NCBI GenBank assembly: GCA_964631205.1
Contig: CAZVWU010000005.1
Span: forward strand, 1 to 64,000
Length of the DNA: 64,000 nt
From: CAYYYJ01 sp964631205
GTDB taxonomy: Archaea; Aenigmatarchaeota; Aenigmatarchaeia; QMZP01; JACQNV01
Direction of reading: 5' to 3'
In this document: positions 25,962 to 34,828 of the stretch, piece by piece
Layout of the letters: each line of letters opens with the position of its first letter
How positions within the stretch are numbered: the stretch's first letter is position 1
Made by a program: the position numbers and the translations under genes
The notes under the pieces: generated by a model
Told to the model about the DNA's origin: nothing
The model's database searches: none
Seen by the model: the letters and a program-made list of their open reading frames with translations, nothing else

Positions 25962-28483
25962 GGGCAGGCCTCCGTATAATTCAGGAACTTGAACTCGTCT
26001 TCTATTTTTCCTGCTAACTTTCCGCTATCGCAGTTTACAAAAACCTTTCTTTCAGCCCCTTCTTGGGGGGGATTAAGCAAGGAGTTTGCATTTGCTTCGA
26101 AAAATTGATGGGTGCCTGTGACGTTATAAACACGGAATCCCTTATCTGCCTGCCTTATCCAATAATAGTCTGTTGTGTTTACTTCAGAACACTTATCGCC
26201 AAATATGCTGTCTTTTTCATTTATCCATTTGCCTTTAGTGAAATCGCATGCAGGCCTCTGGTTGCCATTCAGGCTAAACCACAAACCATCTGAGCAGGTG
26301 TAAGCCTCAAGATTGTAGAACCCTTTCACATTTTCATCGCCGCACACAGTTGCAGTTTTACCGCTCACGCTGCCTTTTGCCCATATAAGGCTTGAGACAA
26401 ACTCCTTGATTGTCTTGGGCTCGCCTGAGGAACGCCCTATGGACTGCCTTGCCCTGTCTTCAGCCAGCTTCACTTTGCCGCACATCTCAACAACTCCATG
26501 GAGCTTGCCTGAAAACTTTTTGGATGCGCCTTCACCTATAACATCCACATCAGGTATAGCTTGGGCTCCTTTGAATGTTCCTGCATAACTGGGCGCTGCG
26601 GGGATGCTGGCGAGGCCAGCAAGGCTGCCTATGCCCCCAAATATTAACGTTGCAGTATCCAGGTTTCTTCCTGTCTGGATAAGTTCAACTGCCTCCTTCC
26701 ATGGGACTCCGCCACCAAAAAATAAATCATAAACAGCCTTGTCTGCATGAGATACCTCTCCTAGAGGCAGGGCTACCTCTTGGTTAGGGCTAAGTGTTAA
26801 TGGCCCGCTGACATCTGTTGTTCCTATCAATGACACCCTAACCGCGCCTAAAACCACTCCGATAGCTGATAAGACTATCCCTGTAATTTGCATTGCGCTT
26901 ACCGGAGTTCCGTAGCATAGCCTAAGGGCCAGGACAGCTATCTGCAGTATTAGGGATACAGCATTCAAAACTAATGATAAAAATGTTATTACAGAACCGC
27001 AAGCCCCGCTAAGAGTCCCATATGTCGCTATACTTGCAGCAACGCAGACAGCGCTTGTTACAGCGAGATAAATGCCTATAGCAAGCATTATCCAGTTGAT
27101 TGTCAAAGTGATATCGCTCATGGTTTTGATTCTTCTTTCAGCTCGTTTTACTGTATTCTGGACGCTTTCCAGTTCTGCCAGATCTTCCCCCAGTATATCA
27201 AGGTCTAGTGTGGTTTTGTTTGCTATTTCTATTGTTTCTGTCCCCTTCTGTGTCAGGACATTCATGTACATCCCTATCAGCAGCGACCTGGAAGGGGAGT
27301 TTTTGTCCAGCTTTGTCATTTTTGGTATTTCCAGGATACAATCGTATTCAGAAACATCATATACCTGCGGCTTCTGTATGTCGCCTAAATTCAAACCATA
27401 TTGCGCAATGTTTTTTGGGGTGCATATTGGCTTATAAGTTTTGGCTGTGGAGTTTGGCTTTGTGTCTGCATTTATTTGGTGGTAGAAAGAGGTTGGGGAT
27501 ATCGAATAATTCAGGGGCGCATTTTCTATGTGGAATTTTAAATTTAAGGGAAGGGGCTGGCAGCTTGCGTTTGGCGCGCCCTTGCCTATAAGAAGCTCAG
27601 GGACAACGCAATTTAATTTCGGGGGCTCTATCTCATCGATTATTAAACTGATGCCTGTCTTTGGCTTGCACCCTGTCCTTGCCGGGAACTGGCCTTCAGG
27701 GCACCTGCAATCCTGCCAGCATGTCTGGTAGTTTTCGCCTATGTCGCACCTTGCATCACCGCAGACCTGCGGGACATTATAGAAAGTTATTGGCGAATAG
27801 ATTTTTTCATCTGCCGGGAAAGCAAATATGTAGCCTGAATCTTTTTCCAATTCAGAAACCTCCCTTGGGTTTTCCAGGTTTATGTTTTGGGGGGAATTTT
27901 TTGCAGCCACCCCAGCAGTTATCTGGTATATTTTCTTGCCTTTGAAATCAACCCTGTCTACAAAACTTGCAGGGATCATCCCATAGCTTTGTATGAATTT
28001 TTTCACGTCAGTTATGTTTACAGAGGAGTAGAGGTCGATTTCGCCGGGGTCTGTATTTTGGACTCCGCCATCCAATATATAACTCCAGTCAGCCAGCCAG
28101 CTCTGGTTTGTTTTTATTAAACTGATGATGCCAGCTTTTCCGTTATTTTCCAGCTCTGAAAGTTTTAAGATGGCGTCAGCCTTGTTTGCAAATTCTATCG
28201 GGCTTGATTTTATGCAGTCTATGGGGTTTTTGTCTTTGCATAAATACAATAAAGCAGCCTCTACAGAGGAACCAGAACTTCCTATGTCAATCCTTACATC
28301 GCCCGAATCCCCTACTCCAATCAGCTTTCTCTCCAAGTAATCATTGATGTCGAGCTTTATCTGTTCTGTGGCTTTCTGTGTTATGATATTTATGTTTACT
28401 GCGACAGCAGTGTTTGCATTTACAAGCAAAAATATTGATGCAAAGACAGCTATGCAGAGCAGGTTATAGTTGAGAGTTTTCAT
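25958..28483 (-). CDS. Cassette A, second protein: large Cys-rich exported protein with membrane segments
   Basis: 841 residues. Signal peptide 1-29. The N-terminal half has DCIKSS, a beta-rich region and a Cys cluster (CGDARCDIGENYQTCWQDC) around residue 240 resembling calcium/EGF-like knots. A block of at least three hydrophobic helices lies at about 455-565 (NWIMLAIGIYLAVTSAV...), and a Cys-bearing C-terminus follows. It is paralogous to the first part of the 1751-residue protein at 35800-41055 (same order: DCI, I-P-x-x-V-x-R-V, Cys knot, then K-T-G-I). Overlaps the 24555-25961 gene by 4 bp. No known family recognised; a scaffold or export partner of the prepilin-like protein is a guess from context. 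Confidence 0.78.
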   Translation of the reverse strand: MKTLNYNLLCIAVFASIFLLVNANTAVAVNINIITQKATEQIKLDINDYLERKLIGVGDSGDVRIDIGSSGSSVEAALLYLCKDKNPIDCIKSSPIEFANKADAILKLSELENNGKAGIISLIKTNQSWLADWSYILDGGVQNTDPGEIDLYSSVNITDVKKFIQSYGMIPASFVDRVDFKGKKIYQITAGVAAKNSPQNINLENPREVSELEKDSGYIFAFPADEKIYSPITFYNVPQVCGDARCDIGENYQTCWQDCRCPEGQFPARTGCKPKTGISLIIDEIEPPKLNCVVPELLIGKGAPNASCQPLPLNLKFHIENAPLNYSISPTSFYHQINADTKPNSTAKTYKPICTPKNIAQYGLNLGDIQKPQVYDVSEYDCILEIPKMTKLDKNSPSRSLLIGMYMNVLTQKGTETIEIANKTTLDLDILGEDLAELESVQNTVKRAERRIKTMSDITLTINWIMLAIGIYLAVTSAVCVAASIATYGTLSGACGSVITFLSLVLNAVSLILQIAVLALRLCYGTPVSAMQITGIVLSAIGVVLGAVRVSLIGTTDVSGPLTLSPNQEVALPLGEVSHADKAVYDLFFGGGVPWKEAVELIQTGRNLDTATLIFGGIGSLAGLASIPAAPSYAGTFKGAQAIPDVDVIGEGASKKFSGKLHGVVEMCGKVKLAEDRARQSIGRSSGEPKTIKEFVSSLIWAKGSVSGKTATVCGDENVKGFYNLEAYTCSDGLWFSLNGNQRPACDFTKGKWINEKDSIFGDKCSEVNTTDYYWIRQADKGFRVYNVTGTHQFFEANANSLLNPPQEGAERKVFVNCDSGKLAGKIEDEFKFLNYTEACP

Positions 28484-28514
28484 ATTTTCATCACTTCTAT
28501 TTATTTTGGGATCT

Positions 28515-28537
28515 CAGCCCTTTTTCTAAAAGGGCTG
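28515..28537. terminator. Perfect palindrome between cassette A genes
   Basis: CAGCCCTTTT (28515-28524) pairs with AAAAGGGCTG (28528-28537) around TCT, 13 bp after the stop of the 902-residue gene. The same GGGATCTCA...CTTTT...AAAAGGGCTGA sequence occurs in coding form in the leader of the 706-residue prepilin gene (about 43070-43110). It may attenuate transcription into the downstream genes. Confidence 0.6.
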
Positions 28538-28549
28538 ATTTTTCATATT

Positions 28550-31258
28550 TTATTCCAAACGTCCATAATCTCCGTAGAGCCAAGGCGAATATTTTTTGTG
28601 TGCTTTATCCAGTCCAGAGTCAACAGCTATAGAGCCGGCATAAGTAATCGGCACAGAATCGGTGAACTTGCAGGAAGTTGGTTTCTCCCTGTTAACCGGT
28701 TCTATTTTGCAATGTTGTTTGAATATTGGGACAGCGGTGCTGAAATCAAATTCGTCCTTCTCGAATAAGCCGGTCACTTTGAATGAAGGCACAAATGCAT
28801 TGACATAGTATTCGCTGTCTTCTTCCTTCACCTCAAAATCAAATCTCGTTATGCCCTTTATTAAAAAGTCGTGGGATAGTGTTTGGTACCTTCTGCATCC
28901 TTGGAAAGCAGAAAATTTCTTGCAGATTTTTTTCCTGTAAGTGACCTTTTTTGTTGTTGTGACTTCAGCAGTATATTCTTGGGGAGAGAGGTAGTCGATG
29001 ACACTAGATGCTTGCGCTGTATGCTGTTTTTGAGGGGTTGTTACGGCTTCTTCGCCAGCCACATCCGCTGTTGCATTGGAAATAATAGCGGCTGTGAATA
29101 TCGCTGATTCTCCTGGTTTTATAAATCCGTCCTGTGTTGCATTGGACCATAGAAGCCCGAGGATTTCGGTGTCAGCAGTTGCAGAAAAAATTGTGGATGT
29201 TATGGATGCTGTATTTGATTTGTCTACAAACTTGTGGTCTGACGCGTCTAACTGGAGTTCCACTCTTATTATATTTTGTTTTTCTGGATTGGCAACACGC
29301 AAGCTGATTATATTCTTTGCTTCGCTTTCGCTCGCATTGATTGTTAACGGGAACTCAACAATATTGGAGGTTGCTGTGCCGTTTTTATAGGTTGTTATTA
29401 AATTGCCTTCAATTGTAGACTCCTGGTTCTGCCATAATGATAGGTCAATAGGCTCTATATCATCCAATAAAGTCTGCCCACCATTGGCCACCACAATTTC
29501 TATTTGGTTCCATGGCCTTTGGGTTTTGGGCTCGAAAGTAACTGATATCGAATCTGCTGTTTCCGGGGTTAGGTCTATTGCAAAAGGGAATTCCAATGTT
29601 TTCCTATCATCGCTTGTCCTTGGTTGAAAACCGGGATTATATTCTTTATGCGCCGCCTCTGTGAATGGATATGGCGCGTTGACTACAGCTTTGTTGAAAT
29701 TGAATATTACAATGGGGTTTTTCTTTAATACAACATTCTTATTAAGGTCTGACATGCTTACAACATCAAAAAACTGGCCATACTGCGGATTGTAAACATT
29801 TAATTCGGATATCCCGCATGCAGAATGGGCTTCAACAATGCCTTCCTGGTCTGTCAACCCGAGAAGGCAGGGGCCTGCTGAGACTTTTGTGTCTGGTATT
29901 GGAGTTCCACCAGAATCAGAGACGGAAATTTTAACCGGGCACTTCCTATCCCCGCAAGGGTCCTCTATCTCAGTAAAATTCCCTATGACATCGCAATTCC
30001 CTATTTCATTATTATCTATATATGCCAGTGTCCCAAAATTTAACTCGAAATCGCCTGATTTCACAGTGGCCACTATCGGCATGTTTAAGCTGTATTCTAT
30101 ATCAAACCCGACTAGGCAAAATGGTATCCATTGGTGGAGCGGTTTTGCGTTTGTTATCGAAACAGCATTTTGCGAAGGCTGGAAGTTTTTCTGGCTGACC
30201 TCAGAGCCCCTGTGGAATTTTATTTCCAGATCAGGATAAGTTTTGTTATTCAAGTCCGGGATATAATATTCAAGAAATTTCCTATCCTTGGGCGGCGGGT
30301 TAACAAGCCTTTCTGTATATTGTATGAGGTCTTCTCTCTGCTCCTCTGTTATATTTGCAAAGACTGCGTCTATCTCTTTCCTTTTCTCCTCTGGCACTGT
30401 TTCCAGCATCTCAGCAAACGTAAGCCTTTTTCCATCCCCAATAGGCGGCTGCTGCCAGAGCAAGATTTTGGATGCCGCAAAATCCACAATTTTTTCAGCT
30501 GCCTTCTCAAGGTCGTCCCTTGTCCTGAATATGGAATCTCCGCATTTCGACAGCATACCAAGCGTAGGGAAGAACCTTGGGTTTGTGTGGTACATCAAAG
30601 ATGAAATAAAAATGTCGAGGTGCCTCTTTTTGGAATTGTCCTGGACAAAATCAGATGCAAAATCGTAGGCCCGTCGAAAAGACACGGGCACATTTATTTT
30701 ATATGGCTGCATGAGGTCAAAGCCTTCCAAGCTGGTTTTCATGTAGACATCTATCGCAATATCCTGGTCCCTGATCAGGACTTCGATATTTTCCCTTCTC
30801 GCTGGCTCTATTTTTATTTCCTTGCCATAAGACTTTTTGATGGGGGAAAAATCAAAATCTTTTAGCCTATTCTCCAGGCCGAGCTTTATCTCCTCATTTA
30901 TCCTGTCAAGGCTTGGTATAAACCTTTTCTGGCAGAGGCCCCAGTATGCGACTTTGCTCCCTGCAAAATTTATATTGTTGGGGGGGGCATTATAATATCC
31001 GCCCTGCCTGCCAATCCTGATGACCGTTTCTTCTGCCGCATTCTGGACAGCCCTTTCAATATCGCTCTTTACCAGCTTTTTCAGGTTTGCTATATTGGCG
31101 GGCTCAGGCTTGACGAGAGTCTGGCTTACAATTAAAGCGATTGTTATCGAGACGATTGCTATCGCGAGGATTATTATGATCTCTGTCTGCCCCTTCAGCC
31201 CTTTTCTTTCCCGAAATAAAAGGCCCGAACGCCCAAAAGAAAGGGGTTTAGTATACAT
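28550..31258 (-). CDS. Cassette A, first protein: giant class III prepilin-like surface protein
   Basis: 902 residues. A basic leader ends RKGLKG|QTE, with cleavage expected after Gly 23, followed by a hydrophobic N-helix (IIIILAIAIVSITIALIVS); this is the class III signal of euryarchaeal pilins (PF04021-like). The ectodomain is far larger than a pilin: a conserved region around residues 60-330, an Ig-like segment PVKISVSDSGGTPIPDTKVS...GLTDQEGIVEA (carboxypeptidase-regulatory-like), then beta-rich repeats to the C-terminus. Paralogue of the 706-residue protein at 41070-43190. The leader codons contain an inverted repeat (CCCTTTCTTTT / AAAGAAAAGGG). Confidence 0.82.
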   Translation of the reverse strand: MYTKPLSFGRSGLLFRERKGLKGQTEIIIILAIAIVSITIALIVSQTLVKPEPANIANLKKLVKSDIERAVQNAAEETVIRIGRQGGYYNAPPNNINFAGSKVAYWGLCQKRFIPSLDRINEEIKLGLENRLKDFDFSPIKKSYGKEIKIEPARRENIEVLIRDQDIAIDVYMKTSLEGFDLMQPYKINVPVSFRRAYDFASDFVQDNSKKRHLDIFISSLMYHTNPRFFPTLGMLSKCGDSIFRTRDDLEKAAEKIVDFAASKILLWQQPPIGDGKRLTFAEMLETVPEEKRKEIDAVFANITEEQREDLIQYTERLVNPPPKDRKFLEYYIPDLNNKTYPDLEIKFHRGSEVSQKNFQPSQNAVSITNAKPLHQWIPFCLVGFDIEYSLNMPIVATVKSGDFELNFGTLAYIDNNEIGNCDVIGNFTEIEDPCGDRKCPVKISVSDSGGTPIPDTKVSAGPCLLGLTDQEGIVEAHSACGISELNVYNPQYGQFFDVVSMSDLNKNVVLKKNPIVIFNFNKAVVNAPYPFTEAAHKEYNPGFQPRTSDDRKTLEFPFAIDLTPETADSISVTFEPKTQRPWNQIEIVVANGGQTLLDDIEPIDLSLWQNQESTIEGNLITTYKNGTATSNIVEFPLTINASESEAKNIISLRVANPEKQNIIRVELQLDASDHKFVDKSNTASITSTIFSATADTEILGLLWSNATQDGFIKPGESAIFTAAIISNATADVAGEEAVTTPQKQHTAQASSVIDYLSPQEYTAEVTTTKKVTYRKKICKKFSAFQGCRRYQTLSHDFLIKGITRFDFEVKEEDSEYYVNAFVPSFKVTGLFEKDEFDFSTAVPIFKQHCKIEPVNREKPTSCKFTDSVPITYAGSIAVDSGLDKAHKKYSPWLYGDYGRLE

Positions 31259-31320
31259 ATATACTATAATTGAGCTAACCTGAATAAAAATAAAATATCA
31301 GAATTAAAGGGGCATCAAAA

Positions 31321-32679
31321 TCAGTATCTGCCTGCTCTTTCCCAATAATTATCATCAGCTTCTTCTTGGCTGCCCCTTCTTTTAAGCAGCATAAACAAAA
31401 CAAGGGCCACCAGGACTATCACAACTATTATAAGGACTGTCAGGTCGATCCCGCCTTCTGCTTTCTTGGATGTTTTTTGGGCAGGCTGGATTGTCTCCAC
31501 ACTCTCGGTTTTGTTGGCTGCCTTGTTTGCAAGGTCGCTGAAAGACCTGAGGTCTTCTGCCAAAGTTGAGTCTTTTGACCTTATTATTGCCTGGTTTATA
31601 TCAGAAAGCGCTTTGGAGTCCAGTGCTTCTGTTGTTTTTAGCCTGTTTAAGTCGCAGGAAGCTTCGTTTACAGACAACGAACCCTGCAATGTTTTTGTTG
31701 CCTGGCCTTTTACTGATATTGTGAAGGTATACGAACATTCCGACCCTTCGGCCTCTAATTCTATAATTATATTTTCCCTGTTGGATATGGTTTTTGTTGT
31801 GGTGTTAAAGCCGGACTTTAAACCTCTTGGCAAGCTCAGTTCAACTGCATAATCTTTTTCTTCCCCATAGTTCCTTATCTCAAGGTAATATTTTACTGGC
31901 TGGCCTTTTTTTGTAGAGGCTGATTCAGGCATCAGGGTGGCTGAAAAATTGGCGGATGCGAGGGATTCCGGAGGATCCCGGACTGTTAAAAGTGTGGATG
32001 CTGTTTTTGTGCAGCCTGGGAGAGCGCAGCCCCTCACGACGGCTCTCACATTCAGGATGTTGTCTGTCTGGGTTCTTATCTTCTGGCTGACCACAATTTT
32101 TTCCTGGGGCCTTGTTGTGACAGATAAGGTTTTCCCTGTTTCCAGGATTTCAATGTCCATGTCTAGCCTTATGGTTGAATATATTTCTATCTGGTATTCG
32201 CCTTCTATGTTGGGCTCCAGATATGTCACGGGATCCATCCTTATATCGAAGTATTTCTGGTTCAGGCTCACCACAGCGCAGGGGTTCCCGCTTCCTGTGT
32301 CCTGGTCTTCCTGTTCAGCAACACAGATCCCATAATTGAATTCCTTCTGCTTTCCCCTTGCATCTGCTGTAAACTTAATGATTTTTGTCTGGTTTACAGC
32401 CTTTCCAAAGGTATTGAAGCAGATAGGTATGCTGACAGGGTTTCCAGGGTCAGTGAAGACCTCTGCGCTTGTAAAGTCGCACCATTCGCCGCAATCAGAG
32501 CTCAGGCTAAAAGTTGCAGGGACCCCAAACACGCCAACATCGTCAGGGATTTCAGCATTGATGCATTTCAGCGCCTCCGGCGCCATGGCAAAGTTCGTGC
32601 CGTCTTTCAGCGAGGCTTGAGCGGTTCCGGCAATAACAAGGAAACCTAAAATAAGCATTGCTCCTGTAAGGGATTTCAT
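31321..32679 (-). CDS. Cassette B, third protein: C-terminally anchored surface protein
   Basis: 452 residues from the ATG at 32679 (an upstream in-frame codon at 32751 lies in the promoter region and is not favoured). Signal peptide 1-22 (ending GTAQA), Cys-containing ectodomain, CARDB-like domain (EIRNYGEEKDYAVELSLPRG), helical stalk, transmembrane segment near residues 415-435, and a basic then acidic tail. Paralogue of the 468-residue protein of cassette A. The two plus-strand genes, a PIN gene and a gene remnant now separate it from its presumed partner genes at 35800-43190. Confidence 0.8.
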   Translation of the reverse strand: MKSLTGAMLILGFLVIAGTAQASLKDGTNFAMAPEALKCINAEIPDDVGVFGVPATFSLSSDCGEWCDFTSAEVFTDPGNPVSIPICFNTFGKAVNQTKIIKFTADARGKQKEFNYGICVAEQEDQDTGSGNPCAVVSLNQKYFDIRMDPVTYLEPNIEGEYQIEIYSTIRLDMDIEILETGKTLSVTTRPQEKIVVSQKIRTQTDNILNVRAVVRGCALPGCTKTASTLLTVRDPPESLASANFSATLMPESASTKKGQPVKYYLEIRNYGEEKDYAVELSLPRGLKSGFNTTTKTISNRENIIIELEAEGSECSYTFTISVKGQATKTLQGSLSVNEASCDLNRLKTTEALDSKALSDINQAIIRSKDSTLAEDLRSFSDLANKAANKTESVETIQPAQKTSKKAEGGIDLTVLIIVVIVLVALVLFMLLKRRGSQEEADDNYWERAGRY

Positions 32680-32730
32680 AATATTATATTGTTCGACCCG
32701 CTTAAAAGACAGAAATAGGGCCGCAAAATG

Positions 32731-32740
32731 CTTTATAAAG
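32731..32740 (+). promoter_or_regulatory. TATA box of the 329-residue protein gene
   Basis: CTTTATAAAG within AATGCTTTATAAAGCC, 24 bp before the GTG at 32764. The same 16-bp block precedes the paralogue at 34829, so promoter and gene were duplicated together. Confidence 0.65.
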
Positions 32741-32763
32741 CCTGTTGCCATTCTTAAAATAAG

Positions 32764-33753
32764 GTGAATTTTATTAGCGGCTACCTAAGAGGTTTCATAG
32801 ACGGGATTTATAGTAGGGGCAGAAAAAATTTCAGGGACCTGCTAGCTTTTTCATTGGTTGGGGCTGTTTCTTTCGGATCAATGAAGGGGTATAAATCGTA
32901 TACAGTGTATATTGAAAGGCGTGAAAAGGAGAGAGCGGCAATAGTAGAAGGGTTCGAGAGCCTTATTGAAGTTGACAGAGACTTAAAGGCAGATTATTCA
33001 GAAAAAATAGGCGCGGAAGCTGCAGAAAGGAAAAGGCTGGAGGCTCAACTCGTAGAGTTGAGAAAAAGATTGGAAAAAGGGATGGGGGATTATTCAACAG
33101 AATTAGAAAAAGACAGGAAAGAGAGGAAAGATTTTATGGCTGAGCTTAAAAAAATCCAGTTTCCCCCTTCCCAGATTCGTGTCGAGTCAACCATTTATCC
33201 CGGGCTGACTGGAAAGCCGTCAACAAAAGAAGAGCGTGCAAAAAAAGCGAGGATTTTGGTTGAGAGAATGAAAGATTCAGGATGCATGGTTAAAAAGAAA
33301 GAAATTATGGCAGAGAGACAAAGCATTGTGCTAGTTAAAAGCCTTGAGACTTCAAGGGGGCGAGCTGTTATTTACTCTATTGAGTGGATAGAAAAAGGAG
33401 GAAGAGGTTATCAAGAATCTATGCTTGCTCTGGGACTTGATCCGAAAAAACCAATAGATAGTAATGAGATAGAAACCATGGCAAAGAAGTTTTTTGGTTT
33501 TTTGGATCATTGGGGTGACTCCAGAAAGAGTCTTAGTTATAATGAATCGGCAATGAGGGATGCAGTTTATGAAACTTGCAGAGAAATCGTGATTGATTTT
33601 GAGCGCGATGGCGAACCAGATGGTTTCTTCAGAGACGGGATGAAAAGAGAGCTTGAAAAAGAAGTCGTGGGGATTTTCTACAACGGATTGCTTGATTCTT
33701 GCTTACAAGCCATCCCTGAAACACCCGATCAACCCGCGAACCCTAAAAGGTAG
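32764..33753 (+). CDS. Coiled-coil membrane-associated protein, copy 1 of a duplicated pair
   Basis: 329 residues with a GTG start. The N-terminus SGYLRGFIDGIYSRGRKNFRD precedes a hydrophobic segment (about 24-40), then YIERREKERAAIVEGFE and a Lys/Glu-rich coiled coil (about 60-130), and a mixed C-terminal domain ending PETPDQPANPKR. The first 110 residues and the tail are clearly homologous to the 322-residue protein at 34829-35797; the middle differs. No known family recognised. The GTG is supported by its position 24 bp after the TATA box and by the paralogue starting with GTG too. Confidence 0.75.
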   Translation: MNFISGYLRGFIDGIYSRGRKNFRDLLAFSLVGAVSFGSMKGYKSYTVYIERREKERAAIVEGFESLIEVDRDLKADYSEKIGAEAAERKRLEAQLVELRKRLEKGMGDYSTELEKDRKERKDFMAELKKIQFPPSQIRVESTIYPGLTGKPSTKEERAKKARILVERMKDSGCMVKKKEIMAERQSIVLVKSLETSRGRAVIYSIEWIEKGGRGYQESMLALGLDPKKPIDSNEIETMAKKFFGFLDHWGDSRKSLSYNESAMRDAVYETCREIVIDFERDGEPDGFFRDGMKRELEKEVVGIFYNGLLDSCLQAIPETPDQPANPKR

Positions 33754-33759
33754 TTTTAT

Positions 33760-33984
33760 TTAGGGCTTGCTTTTTGGAACAGCTATAACTGTGACACCAT
33801 CTGATTCAACCGGATCTTTATCATCAATATCTTTTATAGAAGACAGTTTTACTTTTATTTTATAGGGCTGGCCGCCCCTGCAATCTGGCCTATATCGCTA
33901 TCGAAGGGTTGCATGGCGTCACCTAAGATTGGGGAGGCCTGTTGTTGAGTCTGGTTTATTAATTCCTGTTCCAATTATTGTGAT
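33760..33984 (-). pseudogene. 3' remnant of a paralogue of the 1751-residue surface protein gene
   Basis: Read on the minus strand, 33760-33850 encodes YKIKVKLSS...VESDGVTVIAVPKSKP-stop, matching the C-terminus YKIKVKLEM...VESNEVTVIAVPKSKPK of the gene ending at 35800. Upstream, an HITI-like segment near 33970 matches the HITV segment about 65 codons before that C-terminus. Frame is lost between them. It faces the 329-residue gene exactly as the intact gene faces the 322-residue gene, so it is half of a tandem duplication. Confidence 0.8.
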
Positions 33985-34476
33985 ATGATTCTCATCGACA
34001 CTTCAGTATATATAGCCGCTGAAGAAGATGGCTCTATTGAAAAATTGTTAGAGCAGATTTCAGAAAAGATGTTTATACATTCATGTGATGTTATAGAAAA
34101 GGAGATTAATCTCGCCGCTGATTTTTTAAGAAGGACCGATAGAAAAATTGAATCAGAAAAATTAAAAGCCATCTATGAAAAAATAAAAGAAGGCAACATT
34201 AGAACAAGTGAAAGGATACTAAGGCTGTCTGAAGACTATCATTCTGAAGCTTCACAGCTCTCTAAAAAGGATCATAAAAAGATAAAAGCCGATTTTTTGA
34301 TAGTGGCCTCTGCATCTGTAGCTGGGGTAAAAAAAATCCTGTCTTTTAACAGGAAAACAATGGCATCTGAACAGACCATAAAAGTATACAATATAGTAAA
34401 TACCAGAAATAATTGCAAAACACCTGCATTTTTGACAACAAAAGAAGAATTAAGAAAGCTCTTGGAGTCTCTTTAG
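33985..34476 (+). CDS. PIN-domain protein, possible orphan toxin
   Basis: 163 residues. MILIDTSVYIAA carries the first PIN aspartate (D5), DVIEKEINLA the Glu, and KADFLIVASASV and FNRKTM the C-terminal part. A helical middle (about 50-110) is longer than in typical VapC. No antitoxin gene precedes it; the neighbouring small gene at 34450 is on the opposite strand and overlaps its 3' end. Lies between the two copies of a local duplication. Confidence 0.7.
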   Translation: MILIDTSVYIAAEEDGSIEKLLEQISEKMFIHSCDVIEKEINLAADFLRRTDRKIESEKLKAIYEKIKEGNIRTSERILRLSEDYHSEASQLSKKDHKKIKADFLIVASASVAGVKKILSFNRKTMASEQTIKVYNIVNTRNNCKTPAFLTTKEELRKLLESL

Positions 34477-34614
34477 TTTAAGCCGATTTCTGCGCTCCTT
34501 TTCGATATTCTCATTTACCATTTCATCTATTTCGTCAGCAGCCTGCTCTCTGATAAACCTGGTAAACTCTACAGCATCCATCATTTTTCCATTCACTTCA
34601 ATCCCTTTTTTCAT
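34450..34614 (-). CDS. Small hypothetical protein convergent with the PIN gene
   Basis: 54 residues: start MKKGIEVNGKMMDAVEF, then a charged helix (EIDEMVNENIEKERRNR) and a basic end. A TATA-like CTATTTAAG lies about 30 bp before the ATG at 34614. It overlaps the 3' end of the PIN gene by 27 bp in convergent orientation. The sequence looks like a small helical antitoxin-type protein, but orientation is wrong for a standard pair. Below usual length cut-offs; supported by promoter and coding-like composition only. Confidence 0.5.
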   Translation of the reverse strand: MKKGIEVNGKMMDAVEFTRFIREQAADEIDEMVNENIEKERRNRLKLKRLQELS

Positions 34615-34672
34615 GATTTATATATAGGCCGGGTACTTAAATAGCTTGCAGGCTTCAATGGTGTGTCTAATC

Positions 34673-34729
34673 GGTGTTCATATATTCCGGGAAAAGAGGC
34701 CTGTGAAACACATGAATCACCGGATATAT
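34673..34729. other. Two mutually exclusive inverted repeats
   Basis: GGTGTTCAT (34673-34681) can pair with ATGAATCACC (34712-34721), and ATATATTCCGG (34680-34690) with CCGGATATAT (34720-34729). The arms overlap, so both hairpins cannot form at once. It lies in the 214-bp space between 34615 and 34828, which otherwise holds only the promoters of the flanking genes. Confidence 0.4.
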
Positions 34730-34796
34730 ATTATTGGTTAACCGTTAACTGACTGAAAAGTGTAACCTTAAGAAGTTTACTTTACGCCACCGAATG

Positions 34797-34806
34797 CTTT
34801 ATAAAG
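34797..34806 (+). promoter_or_regulatory. TATA box of the 322-residue protein gene
   Basis: CTTTATAAAG, 23 bp before the GTG at 34829, identical to the box before the paralogue at 32764. Confidence 0.65.
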
Positions 34807-34828
34807 CCCCTTTTCATTTTTTAATAAG

